NCBI GenBank assembly: GCA_036571765.1
Contig: BROE01000024.1
Span: 6,652,048 to 6,716,047, forward strand
Direction of reading: 5' to 3'
Length of the DNA stretch: 64,000 nucleotides
Source of the DNA: Plecoglossus altivelis
Taxonomy: Eukaryota; Chordata; Actinopteri; Osmeriformes; Plecoglossidae
Part shown: one piece after another, positions 14,501 to 28,584 of the stretch
How positions within the stretch are numbered: position 1 is the stretch's first letter
Layout: the number at the start of each line of letters is the position of its first letter
The notes under the pieces: generated by a model
What the model was told of the DNA's origin: nothing
Database searches by the model: none
Seen by the model: the letters and a program-made list of their open reading frames with translations, nothing else
Translations under genes and position numbers: made by a program

Positions 14501-15935
14501 TGAGCAAGTGAAATGATTGTGGCATTTACGAGTTTGGAGAGTAAGCAAGAGACAATGTGAAAAAAGTGGTATCTCTGTCTCTGTGCAACCTAAAAATGAA
14601 CTGGTACACACAGCACTGTATTGTACTGTACTGGGATTTTGACAGATTGACTAGTATGTAAGTATATATTTCCCTTCTCTGTCAATTCATCACTTTTTCC
14701 AATTGTTCATGAATTGTCACATAAGTACATATCATCTATCTAAAACATGAGACAGTACAGGTTATTATATGTTTGATTTCTGATGGTTGTGATTTTTACT
14801 GGCTGACAATTTAAAGACACTACGATGACAGCAGCAAATCAACCTTTACAAAAATCTGATTAAGACATGAATGGTCTCAATGGCTACTTTTACAAAGTGG
14901 AAGAAAAACCTATTACTCTGTAAAACTTCTGTGATTTGCCATTTTTGATTTAGGAAGAAAAAAGGAAATACAGCAACAGAAATGGCACTTCACTTCAGTG
15001 CTAAGCACTTTGAACACTAGTCAGGTATCCCATTCAGGAACAAATTAGACCCTGAAGGATGAATATTCACCCATCTAGGCTGTGCGTGCTTCTACTGTTT
15101 GTCATCCAATGCTTTCATCAGCTCGGCTTAGTGCTGGAGACGATGCTTTCTCAACACTTTTTGCAATATGACACTACCTCACAGGTTTAATCAGCACAAT
15201 ACCTCAGTATTTCTGCTGCATATCGGGAACAGGATCACCTAAAATGAACTGAAATGGAATATACAATGCAGAGTGCCTGCAGTGGCGGATAAGGTCCTAG
15301 ATAATAACAGAAAACCACCCACATTGCGCTGCATGTTGGAAAAAGATGCAATTTTCAAAATGTAACGTAGAAATGAAACATACTTTGTTTTGCTTTTTGA
15401 TAAAACCAGCATGAATTAATTTGTGATACTTTAATGAAGCATTGGGAACTCAACAGCTTTACTTCACACAAGAAATAAAAGACCTTTTATCGTACCAAGT
15501 TTACTGGGTAATAGAAAAAGGTTGAGTAGAAGACTAAAAAAACATTTATGCCTACCCACCCAGGAATTCAAATTTTGTTGAGATTTTCCATGCAAATTTC
15601 CAAACAAAATGGCTTGTAAAACCCTAAAGTAAAAAGAGGGTTTACAGTTTTATAAATAGATTGTGCTTGTTAATCTACAGGTTCTTATCTATTATTTCAT
15701 CAACAAGACCAAGGAATATGGACTTGCTCTTGATTAAAAATGAATTATATTCTCATCTACCGCACAACTCCTGAGGTACAATTCCCCCCAATTAGTGGTA
15801 AGATGGGTCAGGCATGTCAATTTTGCAATCACTTCATTGCAAAGACAGCAGTCCCACATTACTAATTCATTTATTTGATTTTGAGGGGTTGCCAATACTC
15901 TTTTCTATCTTTAATGCCTTGTGTCTATCTATAAA

Positions 15936-15969
15936 TCAAACAATCTATCTGTCTATTTATTTATCTATC

Positions 15970-16000
<31 letters not shown>

Positions 16001-16001
16001 T
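15936..16001. repeat. Compound (CTAT)n / (CTGT)n microsatellite
   Basis: Imperfect CTAT units pass into about eight perfect CTGT units from 15,971. Apparent proteins rich in Leu/Ser/Tyr/Val here are artefacts of the repeat. Confidence 0.95.
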
Positions 16002-18746
16002 TCTCTTTGTCTATTATACATGTATTATTTTTGCATATATTCGTTTTTCCAGTGCGATTATGCATCTTTTGTTCATTTTTTCACAGATAAATGTATCAAG
16101 CAGACTAAGGTGCATGCAATTTAGTATTTTTGGAAATGTGGCACAAATGATACACCATTTTCAAGACAAGCTCTATTCACAGCTGAAATTTGAACATCGT
16201 ATTTGTTTAGACAGTGAATGTATTTTTCTTATTCAAAATACATTTGTAATACTCTTAGAGTTAAGGTGAAGTAGGTTAAGGTCTGCAATGCATGGAGTTC
16301 CAGCTTGTCTTTTCTGAATTCTATATGTCACATCTAATTTACAAGAAGGTCTTTGAATGTCAGGACCGGACTGATATCGTTATTTGGAGGACAGCTCATG
16401 GTTAATCACATAAAAAAATAGTCTGGCTGACCCAACCACCACCTCCGTCCCAATTCCTGAAAATACATGCCAGACATCAGAGGTCAGCAAGCATACTGAC
16501 AACTCTGTAAGCAATCTGGCGGCTGTCAATCTTGATGTAGGCAGGTCCTGAAGTCTCAGCTGGTTAAATCACCCCCATTTATTTTCTGGAATTGGGCTGC
16601 TTTCCTGTCACCTGTTACCTGCTCTATCTAATGTAATTGGATGGATTTAATAATGGAGTATTATGTATTTTTTATCACATCAACTTTGTTAACATTTTCT
16701 GTAGAAATGATACTATTTATTTACTGTAGCACAGTTGATTGAAAATGAGTTTTTCAACTTGTGATGTTAAGCATTGGAATATGTACATGATATCATGTGC
16801 AGTATTTATAGAAAGAGAAAAGTGAATTTCTGTAAGACACATTTATAAATCTCATTGGTTCATGTGAAAAATGTTCAGGCTCTGAATTATTAGTTTAGCC
16901 ACGTTGGGGATGGCAAGACTGCAGTGTCTGCAGGCTTGTGCAATTATCATACAGCTCCATGTAGCCTCTGGCTGAAATATGAATAGAAGGCAATTATTAA
17001 AACTAGAAACCAATGACCACAGAGAATGAAACAGTCATCTCCTCAATAATATTGGAAGAGGAAAATATTGGAGACTTAAATGAAAACAATTGGTAAATTG
17101 GCAACCCATGAGAACCTGTGCTCTTTCTAAAGATTGTTCTTGGAAAGCGATGAATACTCGTCTGAGTGTAAAACAATGTGGCTGATTTCCTGGGGGCAGG
17201 CTGTCAGACTTGTTTGATGTCTTATTAGGTTTTAAGACGTCTTGTTTAGAAAATGCTTTGAGAAGCTTGGCTAATTAAATTGGCTTAGTGGCAGTGTGCG
17301 GCTGCTGTGCTTTGTGTGGTGATGTGTGCGGGACTGAGATGGAAATAAAAGGAAAGAAAATATATATAATGCGAATAGTATGCACAGTGTTCACATTTTA
17401 AGGACAGGAACTTTGGTGGATATTAATGGACTAATACACACACATACTTGAAAACACACACACAGTGCCATTTATTTTCCAGAGACAACTTGAGTCATAT
17501 GACAAAGGACTGCTTTAAAGGTCAGGTTGTGGATTAGTGTAAAAGAGACAGATAAATGATATGAAAAGACAGCCTCTTAAACATGGGTCAGATTTTTGGA
17601 GACAGTAAACATAGGATATATCCTCAACACCAGAAATCCATACTGGCCAAATCTTAACTCAACCAAAATCATGAAATGAGAATAGTCATGAATCATGAAG
17701 ACTCTTATCTCTATGGCTTTCCTATTCTTCAAGAGATCTGTAAAATGTCATCTTTCAGCTTTTGCATGCCAGATAATTCTGCAAGATGGTATATTAAGTT
17801 ATGCAAGGTATCATACTGTGATGGGGGATGTGCGTTGGAAAACACCAAAGCATCTTGATAATCTGAGCATGAGGAAAGATTCACAACGGGGGCACAGAAA
17901 AGGTCATGCTGACAGGGTTAAAAAAATATTTTAAAAATGACAGGAATGTCAGGAGGAATTTTTTATTAAAATGCCAATATTTTGCTATATGTCTAAACAG
18001 GTCATCAAGACTAGACCTTTACACTGTTTTTCCATTCTGTCAGGTTCTGGCATTTCCCACTGGGGGAGTTATAGTTGGGCCTGTCATTTTTAGGGTGAGA
18101 AGTTTTCACTGGTCTTGCTGCTCATCTTCATCCCTGGAGAAGATATGCAGTTCAACTGTTCCTACTGCCCTATTTACAGGCTCTTGCTATAAACACACAT
18201 GCACTGTATGTGTGTTTAACTCAAATATCTATTGTTAGTTATTTGTGATTTCTTAAAATGTGCATGATTAAACCAAAATGTCCTTATTTATTTTAAACCA
18301 TGGTAACAATCACCATTTCCAGTAAAAAAAAATGTTTTACCGTATGAGGGACTGTATTTGGTACTTTGTGTACTGAATGAGTTATTCATGCATTGTATTG
18401 GCTTCCTGGTTTGTGGTGAAATTGATGGAATGTGTGTCAAATCAATTTCTGACATCTGCTTATATATATCAGCTGCTAAGCCATGGCATTGGTACCTTCA
18501 TTAAAGTTCTGACACAAAACTCCATCAAGACCTGATATCCCCTAGCACCTGGGCTAAATTGGATTTTTAAATAAATGTCGGAGTAGGTTTTCTATTAACT
18601 TTAGAAAGCACATGTATAAATTTGGGAAGTGGCACGTAAAAATGTATGGACATTTAGTTGAAAATAATGCATTTCATGTTGGGAATCCATCCTGAATTAT
18701 ACAGACTAGAATTTCCCTAAATAATGTCATTGGTCACTAATCCTCA

Positions 18747-18770
18747 TATATATATATATATGTATATATG
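18747..18770. repeat. Short (AT)n run
   Basis: About 16 bp of alternating AT, continued by TGTATATATG. Confidence 0.8.
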
Positions 18771-19778
18771 TGATGTTCAGTGAATAAACATGTGAATAAA
18801 CATGGCATTACAGTACATTAGAGGCGTTGACTGTACAAGTGTCTAATTTAATCTTTACGAAATGGTCTGCATAAATGTGCAGTTTGAGTTTCCAGTCATT
18901 GTTGTTAATTCATTTGCGTCCTCTCAGCGTAGATGTGAGTATTAAGCAAATTGCTGTTTGATGTCTTGGCACGTTTGATCCAAATGCAATTAAATCCCAT
19001 GCACTCCGATAATCAAAATTAACTCAAGTACTATATGACTCAAAATTAGGAAAATTACACTTTAAAAACATAATTGCTGCCTATTGAAAATAAGAGTATT
19101 TCGGCAAAGATCATTGAGTCTGAATCATGCTTATTGAACAATCTGGAAATCTATGTCTCACATATTGTATCTAAAACAAATGAATGCATGGTTTTCCGTG
19201 GAAGTTTTGAATACTTCATTAAACAATGGTTTAGTTTCAACAAATGTAAAACAGACACAATAGGACTACTGCTATAACTATTTGTTATTACCTCAGACTT
19301 TTAGTCCATCCCTGCATAAAGCATTATGGAAAAGGTATGGTTTTTAGTAAGTCATGGATATTACTTCATGCTCATGCACTCAAAATTATACATTAACCTG
19401 GCCAAATATCATCCATAACCCATATAACCATAAGGCTTAACAAATGTATATCACTAGGGGCTGAAAGAGCCATGATTTACCATTAAAAACACAAATAAAC
19501 ACTTGTCAAAACCAGGGATAGTTATTTTCCCAGAGATGCTCAATGAGTAGTAGTCCAGGCAAAGTTTATAAGTCATCTGTTTAGGATTTCTAGACTGAAG
19601 GGAAGTGTTGGCCATGTTTTGAGATTCAGAAGTATTAAATATGCATTTTATTGCAGTTTTATTAGTTTTCAGAACTTTAAAACAACATTCTTGAATTTGT
19701 TTGTTCACAATACTGTACATGCTTTATTATGCTTTTACCCAAATTGTGCTGAGTTCAATACCATGTACTTGGTTGGCA

Positions 19779-19811
19779 ATGTATGTATGTATGTATGTAT
19801 ATATGTATGTA
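19779..19811. repeat. (ATGT)n microsatellite
   Basis: About eight ATGT units with one ATAT interruption. Confidence 0.95.
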
Positions 19812-22800
19812 GGGTTTGGTTTTGTAACATGGAGAATGATATAATGGTGCTTGTATATATGACTTGGTTCTTGTCAATACACATTTAAAAGAAGACCAAT
19901 TAAAGTGTGGTGTAGAGAGAGTAGACCTGCTAGGTATGAGTAAGTTGAATATGTTCTGACATGCCTCATAGCACCAGGATAATTAGAGCTGGGGTAGTAG
20001 GAGAAGCCTGTGCAGAGAAGGTAGACTACGAGTGGGAAATAGGCTTCGACCTTTCGGGAGTGGCGACAAGATTGCCGCAAGTCGCCAGAGACATCACTTC
20101 CCACAGGGCAAAATATCTGCAGGCAAGCAGAGCTACTGGCAAGACCTTTGTGAAAAGGAATAATAATATTACGAAAAAAGTCCCCTTGGCCTTCTGGCAG
20201 AGTCCCTCACTATGAATGTCTCTCTAGCCGCCAGGCAGATTAAACTTTACACTTTTTTGTCAGCTTCCCTGTATTCTGAGATTGATAGGGAAAGTGTGAT
20301 TAAGCATTGGTGCAGAAAGGAAATAAAGTAACATATATTTACACAGATTTGTCAGGGACATCACCTCAGTCCCTAAGGTTTAGTAGTCAGAATATAAGTC
20401 AAATTGGAGTCTGACTTGACTGATGTAGGATTGGGTGCTTAGGTTAAAAATAGAGAGGCTACAGCGACGGACAGTACTGCATTACTGTCCGAACCGATAT
20501 GCATGCATTGTCCATTTTATTACAAGTCGATGCATCTTTAAAAATATTGCGAACACTTGTTGTTTTAGTGGTGGAGGCACTGTGAAATGTAATGTTTAGG
20601 TGGAACAATTTTGTTCTTGTCGGTTGACATCCGTTTGAGCGTGAATTCAATACTGTATTACAAACACAATAGCATTGTGATTACACAGCCCCTGTCATAT
20701 CCGTGACTACATGACATAATGCTTGTAAAAGCTCACTGACTCATAACAAAATCTTGTGACTATCCTAGCTACCCCATAGAACTGGTGTGTTTTACACTCT
20801 AGCCATGTAAGAGGATGTCTGGATCGATTCACCTGTCATCAAAACACCTCTTTGGTGCATCACCCAATTGATGGATCAAAATTATTGTATGAAGTGGTTT
20901 GGCTCACAGTTGAGTAAAACTAGATACAGAGTGAGATATGTCTTTAGGGGGAATAGAAACTTTCTCACCGGTTCATTGAAACAAGATCATGCAGTTTGTG
21001 TGTGCTTAGGGAATAATGATGAATATCACCCAAGTGGTTTTGAATGTCTTTGACCTTTCATAAGTTATTGTCAAACTTTTAAGGTCAAATGAATTTGTGA
21101 ACATTTTGCCTCAAGTAAAGCTGGTTTCATTGATCATTGGTATTCAGTGTGTGCATTTTTATCCAGAGAGGTGACAAATGACCGTAACCCATGATTTATT
21201 TCTGTGGAAACGTTGGTCATGTTCACTTAAAAGGAACGCATTTGGGGTCACATCTCAGAGAACACACTGAACTTAAATCTCAGAAATAGAGTATAGAACT
21301 GTGATAGATTGGTCTGAATTGTTCTTGATCTCACTTTTTATGATTGAATATATTCATAATTGTTCAATTGTGACAGCTTTATTGGACTCTTGATGAATCT
21401 GCACATACAATGTCTAAAAGAGTAGTGTATAACTAATTTGAATATGAACCCTTGTCATACACATTTTCATGTTCAGTGTGTGGTAATGTCTTGGCATATG
21501 ACTTAAGGAAGCGTGAAGAAAATTAACTCAAAGTGTAAACTATGAAATATAGGGTCTGAAATCACCTGATATTACAGTATATAATTTGGCTGGCCCAAGC
21601 CCTATCATAGAAATAAATTATGACTTTTGGACAGCCATAGGCATGTAATTGTGTTACTTTGGCTGATAAATCACTCTCATCTAACAAATTAAATAAAATC
21701 AACTGATCAGCATTTTGCCACATATATTACCACAGCAATATCTTTTCCTTTAACCAACATCAGTTTCTTGCCACCATTATCATCTCACTGTGTTATAAAC
21801 ATTACTGAATGCAGTGAGAAATGGTACATGGTACACACCAAAGAAAGAAAATTCAGATCACAACTATTAGAGCCCATGGATTCATTGAATACTATAGGAA
21901 ATCTTGTCAGAGTAGTGCATACCACTTACTCATGTTAAATCTATGCTTATTCAATGTTTCATTTATGTCTTCCATAACACTGCAATAACAGCTAATTGTC
22001 TTTCTCAGTGGTACTTTTTTCTGCAGTGAGAACTAACAGGATATGGCAGAGGTACAGCCAGTAAGAAGCAGGCGGGTGTTAAATGGTAGATTTAGGGAGG
22101 GACAGGCACTGCTCCTGTCAGATAAGCGAAGAGCTGAAACGGTAGGATGCTAGAAATCCCCTAGGAATCGGCTGCATGTCAGGAAGGTGAAAAAGATCAG
22201 GGGAGGGGTAGTTGAAGGGAAGGGGACATTGGTGACATTGAAGCTTAAGGGACAATTGGAAGTAATTAAGGGCTAAAGATAGGTTGCTCAGCATTGGTGT
22301 GTGTGCTACGTGTTTGACTAAAAAGGAAACACAAGATATTTTTCAATGTATCATGTTACACATATACAAAAGCATGTACAAAAGTTATTGAAACATCAAA
22401 GGACACTCTTTTTTCCATCACTGTTGACCTTTAAAAAACAGTGTTTTCCGATCAACAGCGCTGTCCAAAATGATAATCAATAATCTTTAACACAAAACCC
22501 CACATGACCACAGCATTACCAAAGTGGGTGTACCATTCATATGGACAGATCCATCTTCTTTTGACCAGCAAGCAGATGCCCCATCCTTAAGTAGCCAGGG
22601 AAACATCGGAAGCATTATCAAAGGACTCAGCTTGCCCCTCTCTCCATCAAGTCTCCACTCGGCTAATGCCTGAATCTGTAATGTCCCAGTGGCTGCCTTA
22701 TCTCCCCCGGCCACTTGGCTTTGGTGCCAAACTCCAGTTCATGGCAAAGCTCTGATCTGAAGACAAGCCAGTCGTGTGCCAAGGTGGGCAACAGAAAAAA

Positions 22801-25800
22801 GTCCTCCCCTCCCACACACACAGGCACACTCCCACCCTCATCCCTGCCATCCCCAAAAACCAGCATTAACCTCCCCAACCACCAGCCCTCACATTAGCCA
22901 GCCAACTATTTCCAAGCACAATCTCCAGCTGTGGAAGCAAATATATGACTTTTAAGTAGATTACCCTAGTCTGTCGCTGTATGTTGCCTCTTAATTATTT
23001 GCTCTCTACAGGGTGGAAAAGAGTTGTATGATTTTCCAGCAACAGTACATTTACTTTACACTGATCTTCCACAAAACTGTGTTATGTCCACAAAGTTAGT
23101 TTCCTTTGTGTATTTGTGATCTTTGCAAATTTATCTTACAGTTATTTTAGTACCTAGGTGCTATATCTGGATTTAGTTGTTCTCAGTTCATTTCAGTGTG
23201 AATTTTTGTGTGCAAATCAGGCAAAAACGATTGCCATGAATCTATGGCTATGAAAATACCAGGCTAGTGTTTGCATCTAAGCAGGATGTTTACATGTTTT
23301 CTATGATGTGTAGTCCTGCGAGATAGATCTGAATAGAGTATGAAAAGTGTTCTCTATTCAGTCATTCACAGCACATACTGAATACAATAATAAAAAAGGA
23401 TATTAGCAACACTATGATGGATAAGCACAATGTCTGGGGACAATTTTTTGGCACAATTTTGAGGCTGTGATGGAGCGCCACTCAAACGCTTTCAATTCAC
23501 CACAGTGATTGTGATTGAAAATGCAAGACTTGCCTGGCAAGTGTCAGTGGAGAGAAACTCAGTGGGTGTATTTTGGGCTGTGCAGAGATTGAGAGAGTGA
23601 GACACTGTATTGTAAGCAGGTATTAATGTAAGCATGTGAGCTAGCTCTTTTTACACATCTACACATGATGTGGGCTGAGAGACTTCCCTATTGTCTGTAG
23701 ACAAATGAACAATGGTCACATTCTGTTCTGCCTACCATATAAGAATTGTATAGAATATTCTTGTTCAAATGTTTCAGTTAGTGCAATAGTTTTACATGAT
23801 ATTCACCAATTGATTCTGTGGATGGTGCAATGTCACAAATGACAGGCAAGCCTTCATCCTGGCAAAGCTCAAAAGAATAAGAATGTCAAGTAAATGCCAA
23901 AACATTGTTTTTCTAACATTTTCCCCAACTCAAGAATCCCAGCCTGACACAAAATACACAAAACTAATGGATGTCTCACATTACCATCAACATCATTTGC
24001 ACAAGTCCTTGTGGAAAGATGACAGATTCACTCATAAAGAAATAAAACAAGCACCCCTCTAACCCTGGGTTGGTGTACAGAACACTCCATGATATGGTAT
24101 TTCCCAACCTAATTTTGAGCAATTAAAACGGACCATACAGGTCTATGCCTTGAGGGGAACCATTCCCTCTAATGTATTTGGCTTATTGCTGTCAACAAAT
24201 TATTTGGCTCAATAGATGAAAGGGTTTAAATAAAAAGGGATGCTAACGCTAAATCAATATTATACAATTATTGACCGGCATGTGAAGTGAATGTCACTCA
24301 TCCAGTCTGTTCTGCTCTTTTAATGACCACAGGCTGCCGTTATTAATTCATATACCTGCATGAATAAATATATCTTGGCAATGTGATACAGAATACCAGT
24401 ACACCAGTCAAGACTTTGTTTCAACTGGGTATATCTGTGTCAAAAAGATATTCTCATCCATAGCACGCATCCATGAATCAAATATACATGATGAAAAGGG
24501 GGTAGTTTGAGTTCAGAAAGGTATCCCAAGACTTATTAATTCTCTGATTTGGGAAAATAAAGTTATTTTTGCCTTCACTTATCACCTTCTTTCTTCCCTA
24601 TCATGATCTCCCATCCACTTTAATTAGCACTGCAGCCCTCTACAGTCTGCAGCAACTCGCTTCAAGTTAGTGTGGGGATCCAGATGAAAACTCTCCTACA
24701 AGTATATGCACCAACAAGGGACGTGGGCAGACGCACAGAACAGCAGAGGATGCCTGATCAAAAGTAGCCTGATCGACATCCATTGACTGAACCATTAACC
24801 CTTAAAACAGCATGATGGTTCTTGCAAAGTCAGATCTTTCACTGTTCAGTCTAAATTAGATCTGTCTGAGAGAGAAGGCAAGACATAGCGATAGAGAAAC
24901 CAAAGAGAAAGCGTATAAATGCTAAATAACTTACAGTACAGTACTTATTCCCCAACATTAATCATGACGGATTCTCAACTATGGCAGGCCTCAGAACCAG
25001 GAGGCTCATTAGCCTTCATGCTAAATTCTTTCACATTGCAAGTTTTCATCAAAGTTCAATATGTATCACTAGGATGGATGCTGTATGCTTTAAAGCAAGG
25101 TACTCAATGAAATTCCAATACTAATAGTAAGGAATTTCACATTACTGTGTTCTCTATCTGAGATTCACAGCACATCAAACTATTCCTCACTAATGTCTTT
25201 AAACATACACACTATAACACGTGACTTTCATGGGGATAGGATTTATGTTAATTTAATCAAAGGTAAACATGAAACCTTGGACCCAGCTTTCTGATCTTTG
25301 AACTCAGTATGTTTTCCCACGATCAAAATTCTTTTGACATTTTCCTGCCAGAATCTGACCTGAAATGATTAAATGCTATGCGTTCCAAAGAATTCTTGAA
25401 GCTGTAGTTTAGTTTGAGAAAGCTTCCGTTTATTGTGTACTGTTGAGGCTCTATGCATTTATGTATCATTCCAATGCAAATTCAAAGTTGTTGAAACGAC
25501 GCAGAATAACACTGGGGTATGGCATGATTATACAGTAAGGCTGTCAGGAAGGTACATTATGACTTGTCTGTGAAAGTAATGTAGGGAAGAAATAATGATT
25601 TTGGAAAATTGACAATTTCACTCCAGCTCTATTAAGGCAAGCCTTGAGTCTCAATATGGAAATATTGTATTAACCTGGTACAGGACATTACATCATTTGC
25701 ATATAGTGTGTGTGTGTATCTGGGAGTGGGTAAATTGAATCTAATACTGTCACTCGAGCAGAGAGAAGGTAAAAAGACAAGGAGACCAGAATCTGTGGCA

Positions 25801-28560
25801 TCTACAAATTCAGGATTGCAGTGGTGCTTTAATATTCAGGTACTGTGTAGAAATTGTATAAACTCCCAGTCAGGTTTTCTAGAATGTATGTCTGCAATGT
25901 TATCTAATTCACAAAACCAATAAATATATCTGTTTCAGACATATCAGGTCACTGAAGTTATTAATAATTCATTAAACTATATTTGAAATGCTTAATGTAG
26001 CAGGAATTCACCAAAGTCAGCAAACTGAGAAAGACACAGAATAACAAATTTGAATCCATAAGGCATCATTCAATGACTTGTGCTCACATGATTGATATTC
26101 TAATGTGTCAAGCTGCTGCAAAGTTTATTCACTGTACTTGGTCAAATGGCTAAATAAACAATATGATGAACAAATGCTGCAATGGAATAGGTGTGGTATC
26201 AAGCAGTAAAGAATGCCTTTGCCTTAGGATGGACAGATTAAAAAATATGGACAATCCAGTCGCAATATTAATCCTTGATTAATGTCAGACCAAAATACCA
26301 AGCTGTGTTCAACACATTCACTGTTAGTGAGAATTAAGGAGAAACGTTTACAGCAGATATGCATCATTTTTAATTACACAATAATGAAATGATGTGGTAG
26401 GTTAGAAGCTTTGGATTTGCTATTTGACTTTTTAGGTTGATTTGAGGGTCTGTTCTTCATTGAGTTATCATCTCTGACATAGAAAAATCCTCAGTTTATC
26501 CATCTTCTTTGGCCATGGAATGGAAAAGAGCTGAGCCATTTCTCAAACTGAATTATCTGTGCGGCTGATACATGGCGCAATTGCAATGATTCATTTCAAA
26601 AATTCAATTCTGCAGCTTAAACACTATCCTTGTGTAATGGGGATAGGGGTATTAACCATTGGCAAATTAAAACTATCCATACGAGTGATTAAAAGCAGTG
26701 TGCCCATGATCATACGGACACAGAAAAGTAGGCAGTGCTGTTGTGTGGTGCTGGAAACTGATTGCCCTATTCATAAAGACATTCTAATTCAGGCTGACAC
26801 AAAACAAATCACAAAGAAAAGAAATGAGACAAAAGAGCATTAGGGCAAAATTGAAGTACTTTCCAGGCCTTATTATTTGCAGTAAGTGTAATTACACTAT
26901 GAGGAGTTTTGTTTAATAAAACTGTTATAAAAACCGGGTTAATGATTAGCTCAGCAGATGGTCCATACAATAATAAAGAATCCAAATTATTATATGTTAA
27001 TAATATTACATTTATGGCAACATGACATAGTTTAGATCCTTGTTTATGGCAATGTCTCAATTTATACTAACCAGCAATACTTGTGAGACACTTAAAATAC
27101 TTGTTTAATCTGCAGATTATTTCACTGCGGCTAATTTCTTGGTAGGGCTTTGACAGATGAGAGATACAGTAGTGTACAAACTGCATGATGTGGATTCAGG
27201 TATTCACTGTAATGTTTTCTTTGAAAAGAAGCATGCTCTAGAGCAGTATCTGATGAGTCTGAAAGCAACAGATAGGACAATGGACATAGAGATCAAGGGC
27301 ATGTGCACATATTGAGACTGAGATCAAAACTACATTGAGATCAAAATACAATCTTCCAGTTATTGTATATGACGTTGTTTAACCACATAGGATCTATATA
27401 CTGTACTCTGGTACCATATAAATTACCCATACATGGTGGAAATTATGGTTTTCTGACTTTTTAGTCATACAATCTTCATGGTACATCAATCAAAATCCCT
27501 CTCGGGATGAGGATTATGATGCAATGTGCATGCCGACCACAGGTAATCTCTTAAAACATCTCCAGGTGGTGTCTGCAATAACATTTCATGGCAATACACT
27601 TCCACTTTGGGGGAAACGTGCAAATGAAGGTCAGGTGCAAGCATTACTCAGTTTTCCTCAATAATCTAACCTGATTCTATGAAAGGCTAATAGATGGCAT
27701 CAGATTTGCATATAAATGATCGTGAAGTCCCTGGTGATCTATGACTCTCAATCAGATTTATCAGCTACAGAGCAGCAAGGGAAAGACAGCAGAGGCAGAC
27801 ATAAGTATCGGTTAAATCAAAACAAAAAGAACAACAGCAAAAGCCATTTCTGATGCCGAACTTAATTCCAATTTTAAAGTATTTTCATTTTTATCACGGA
27901 TTAAAGATGGAGACATCGGACAGCAGACTAGTTTATATACATGACTTGTGATCTTGAAATATTGTACTTTGTTAATATGAAACCACAGAGAATATATCAA
28001 GGACATTAATTCAACATTATGTCACAAACAGGTGTGTAATGAATAACTGTTACTCCATAGGCTTTTTTCATATTTGATTCTGTGATGAGGAACTGAACAT
28101 AAACTACTCGCATGGTAATTGATCATATGCTATTGAGTATTGTAACAATTAAGGATTTTATTAAGCTAACATTTCATCATTTTACAGATAGTGTTTAGTC
28201 TCAGAGGATGCAAGAAATATCCAATCTCAATACATCTTTTGTCACTATTATTATTTCTTGCTCACTCTTTTTTTCACTACTTTGGTGACTCATTATTAGA
28301 AAATGATCTTGTGTTACCCCTGTAAAGCATCACAGATTCAACACCCAAACCTAATCATTGAGAATATAGATCTAAAGTAATCTTATTTATGATTGACAGT
28401 TCAATTTTTGCTGATAATACCATTTCTTTCACTTGATTAACAATGAATGGTCAGCATATTGTATGCCTTCTCACAGTCCAAGAAGGGTCTTTCCTACAAG
28501 CTGAGTAGATCAGTTGGTTGAAAGACAGATGCTGTTTTATTTTCTGTGTTAGGGCCCAAC

Positions 28561-28584
28561 TCAATACTCAACTTTGAGTATTGA
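28561..28584. repeat. 11-bp palindrome with 2-nt spacer
   Basis: TCAATACTCAA (28,561-28,571) and TTGAGTATTGA (28,574-28,584) are perfect reverse complements separated by CT. Confidence 0.95.
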
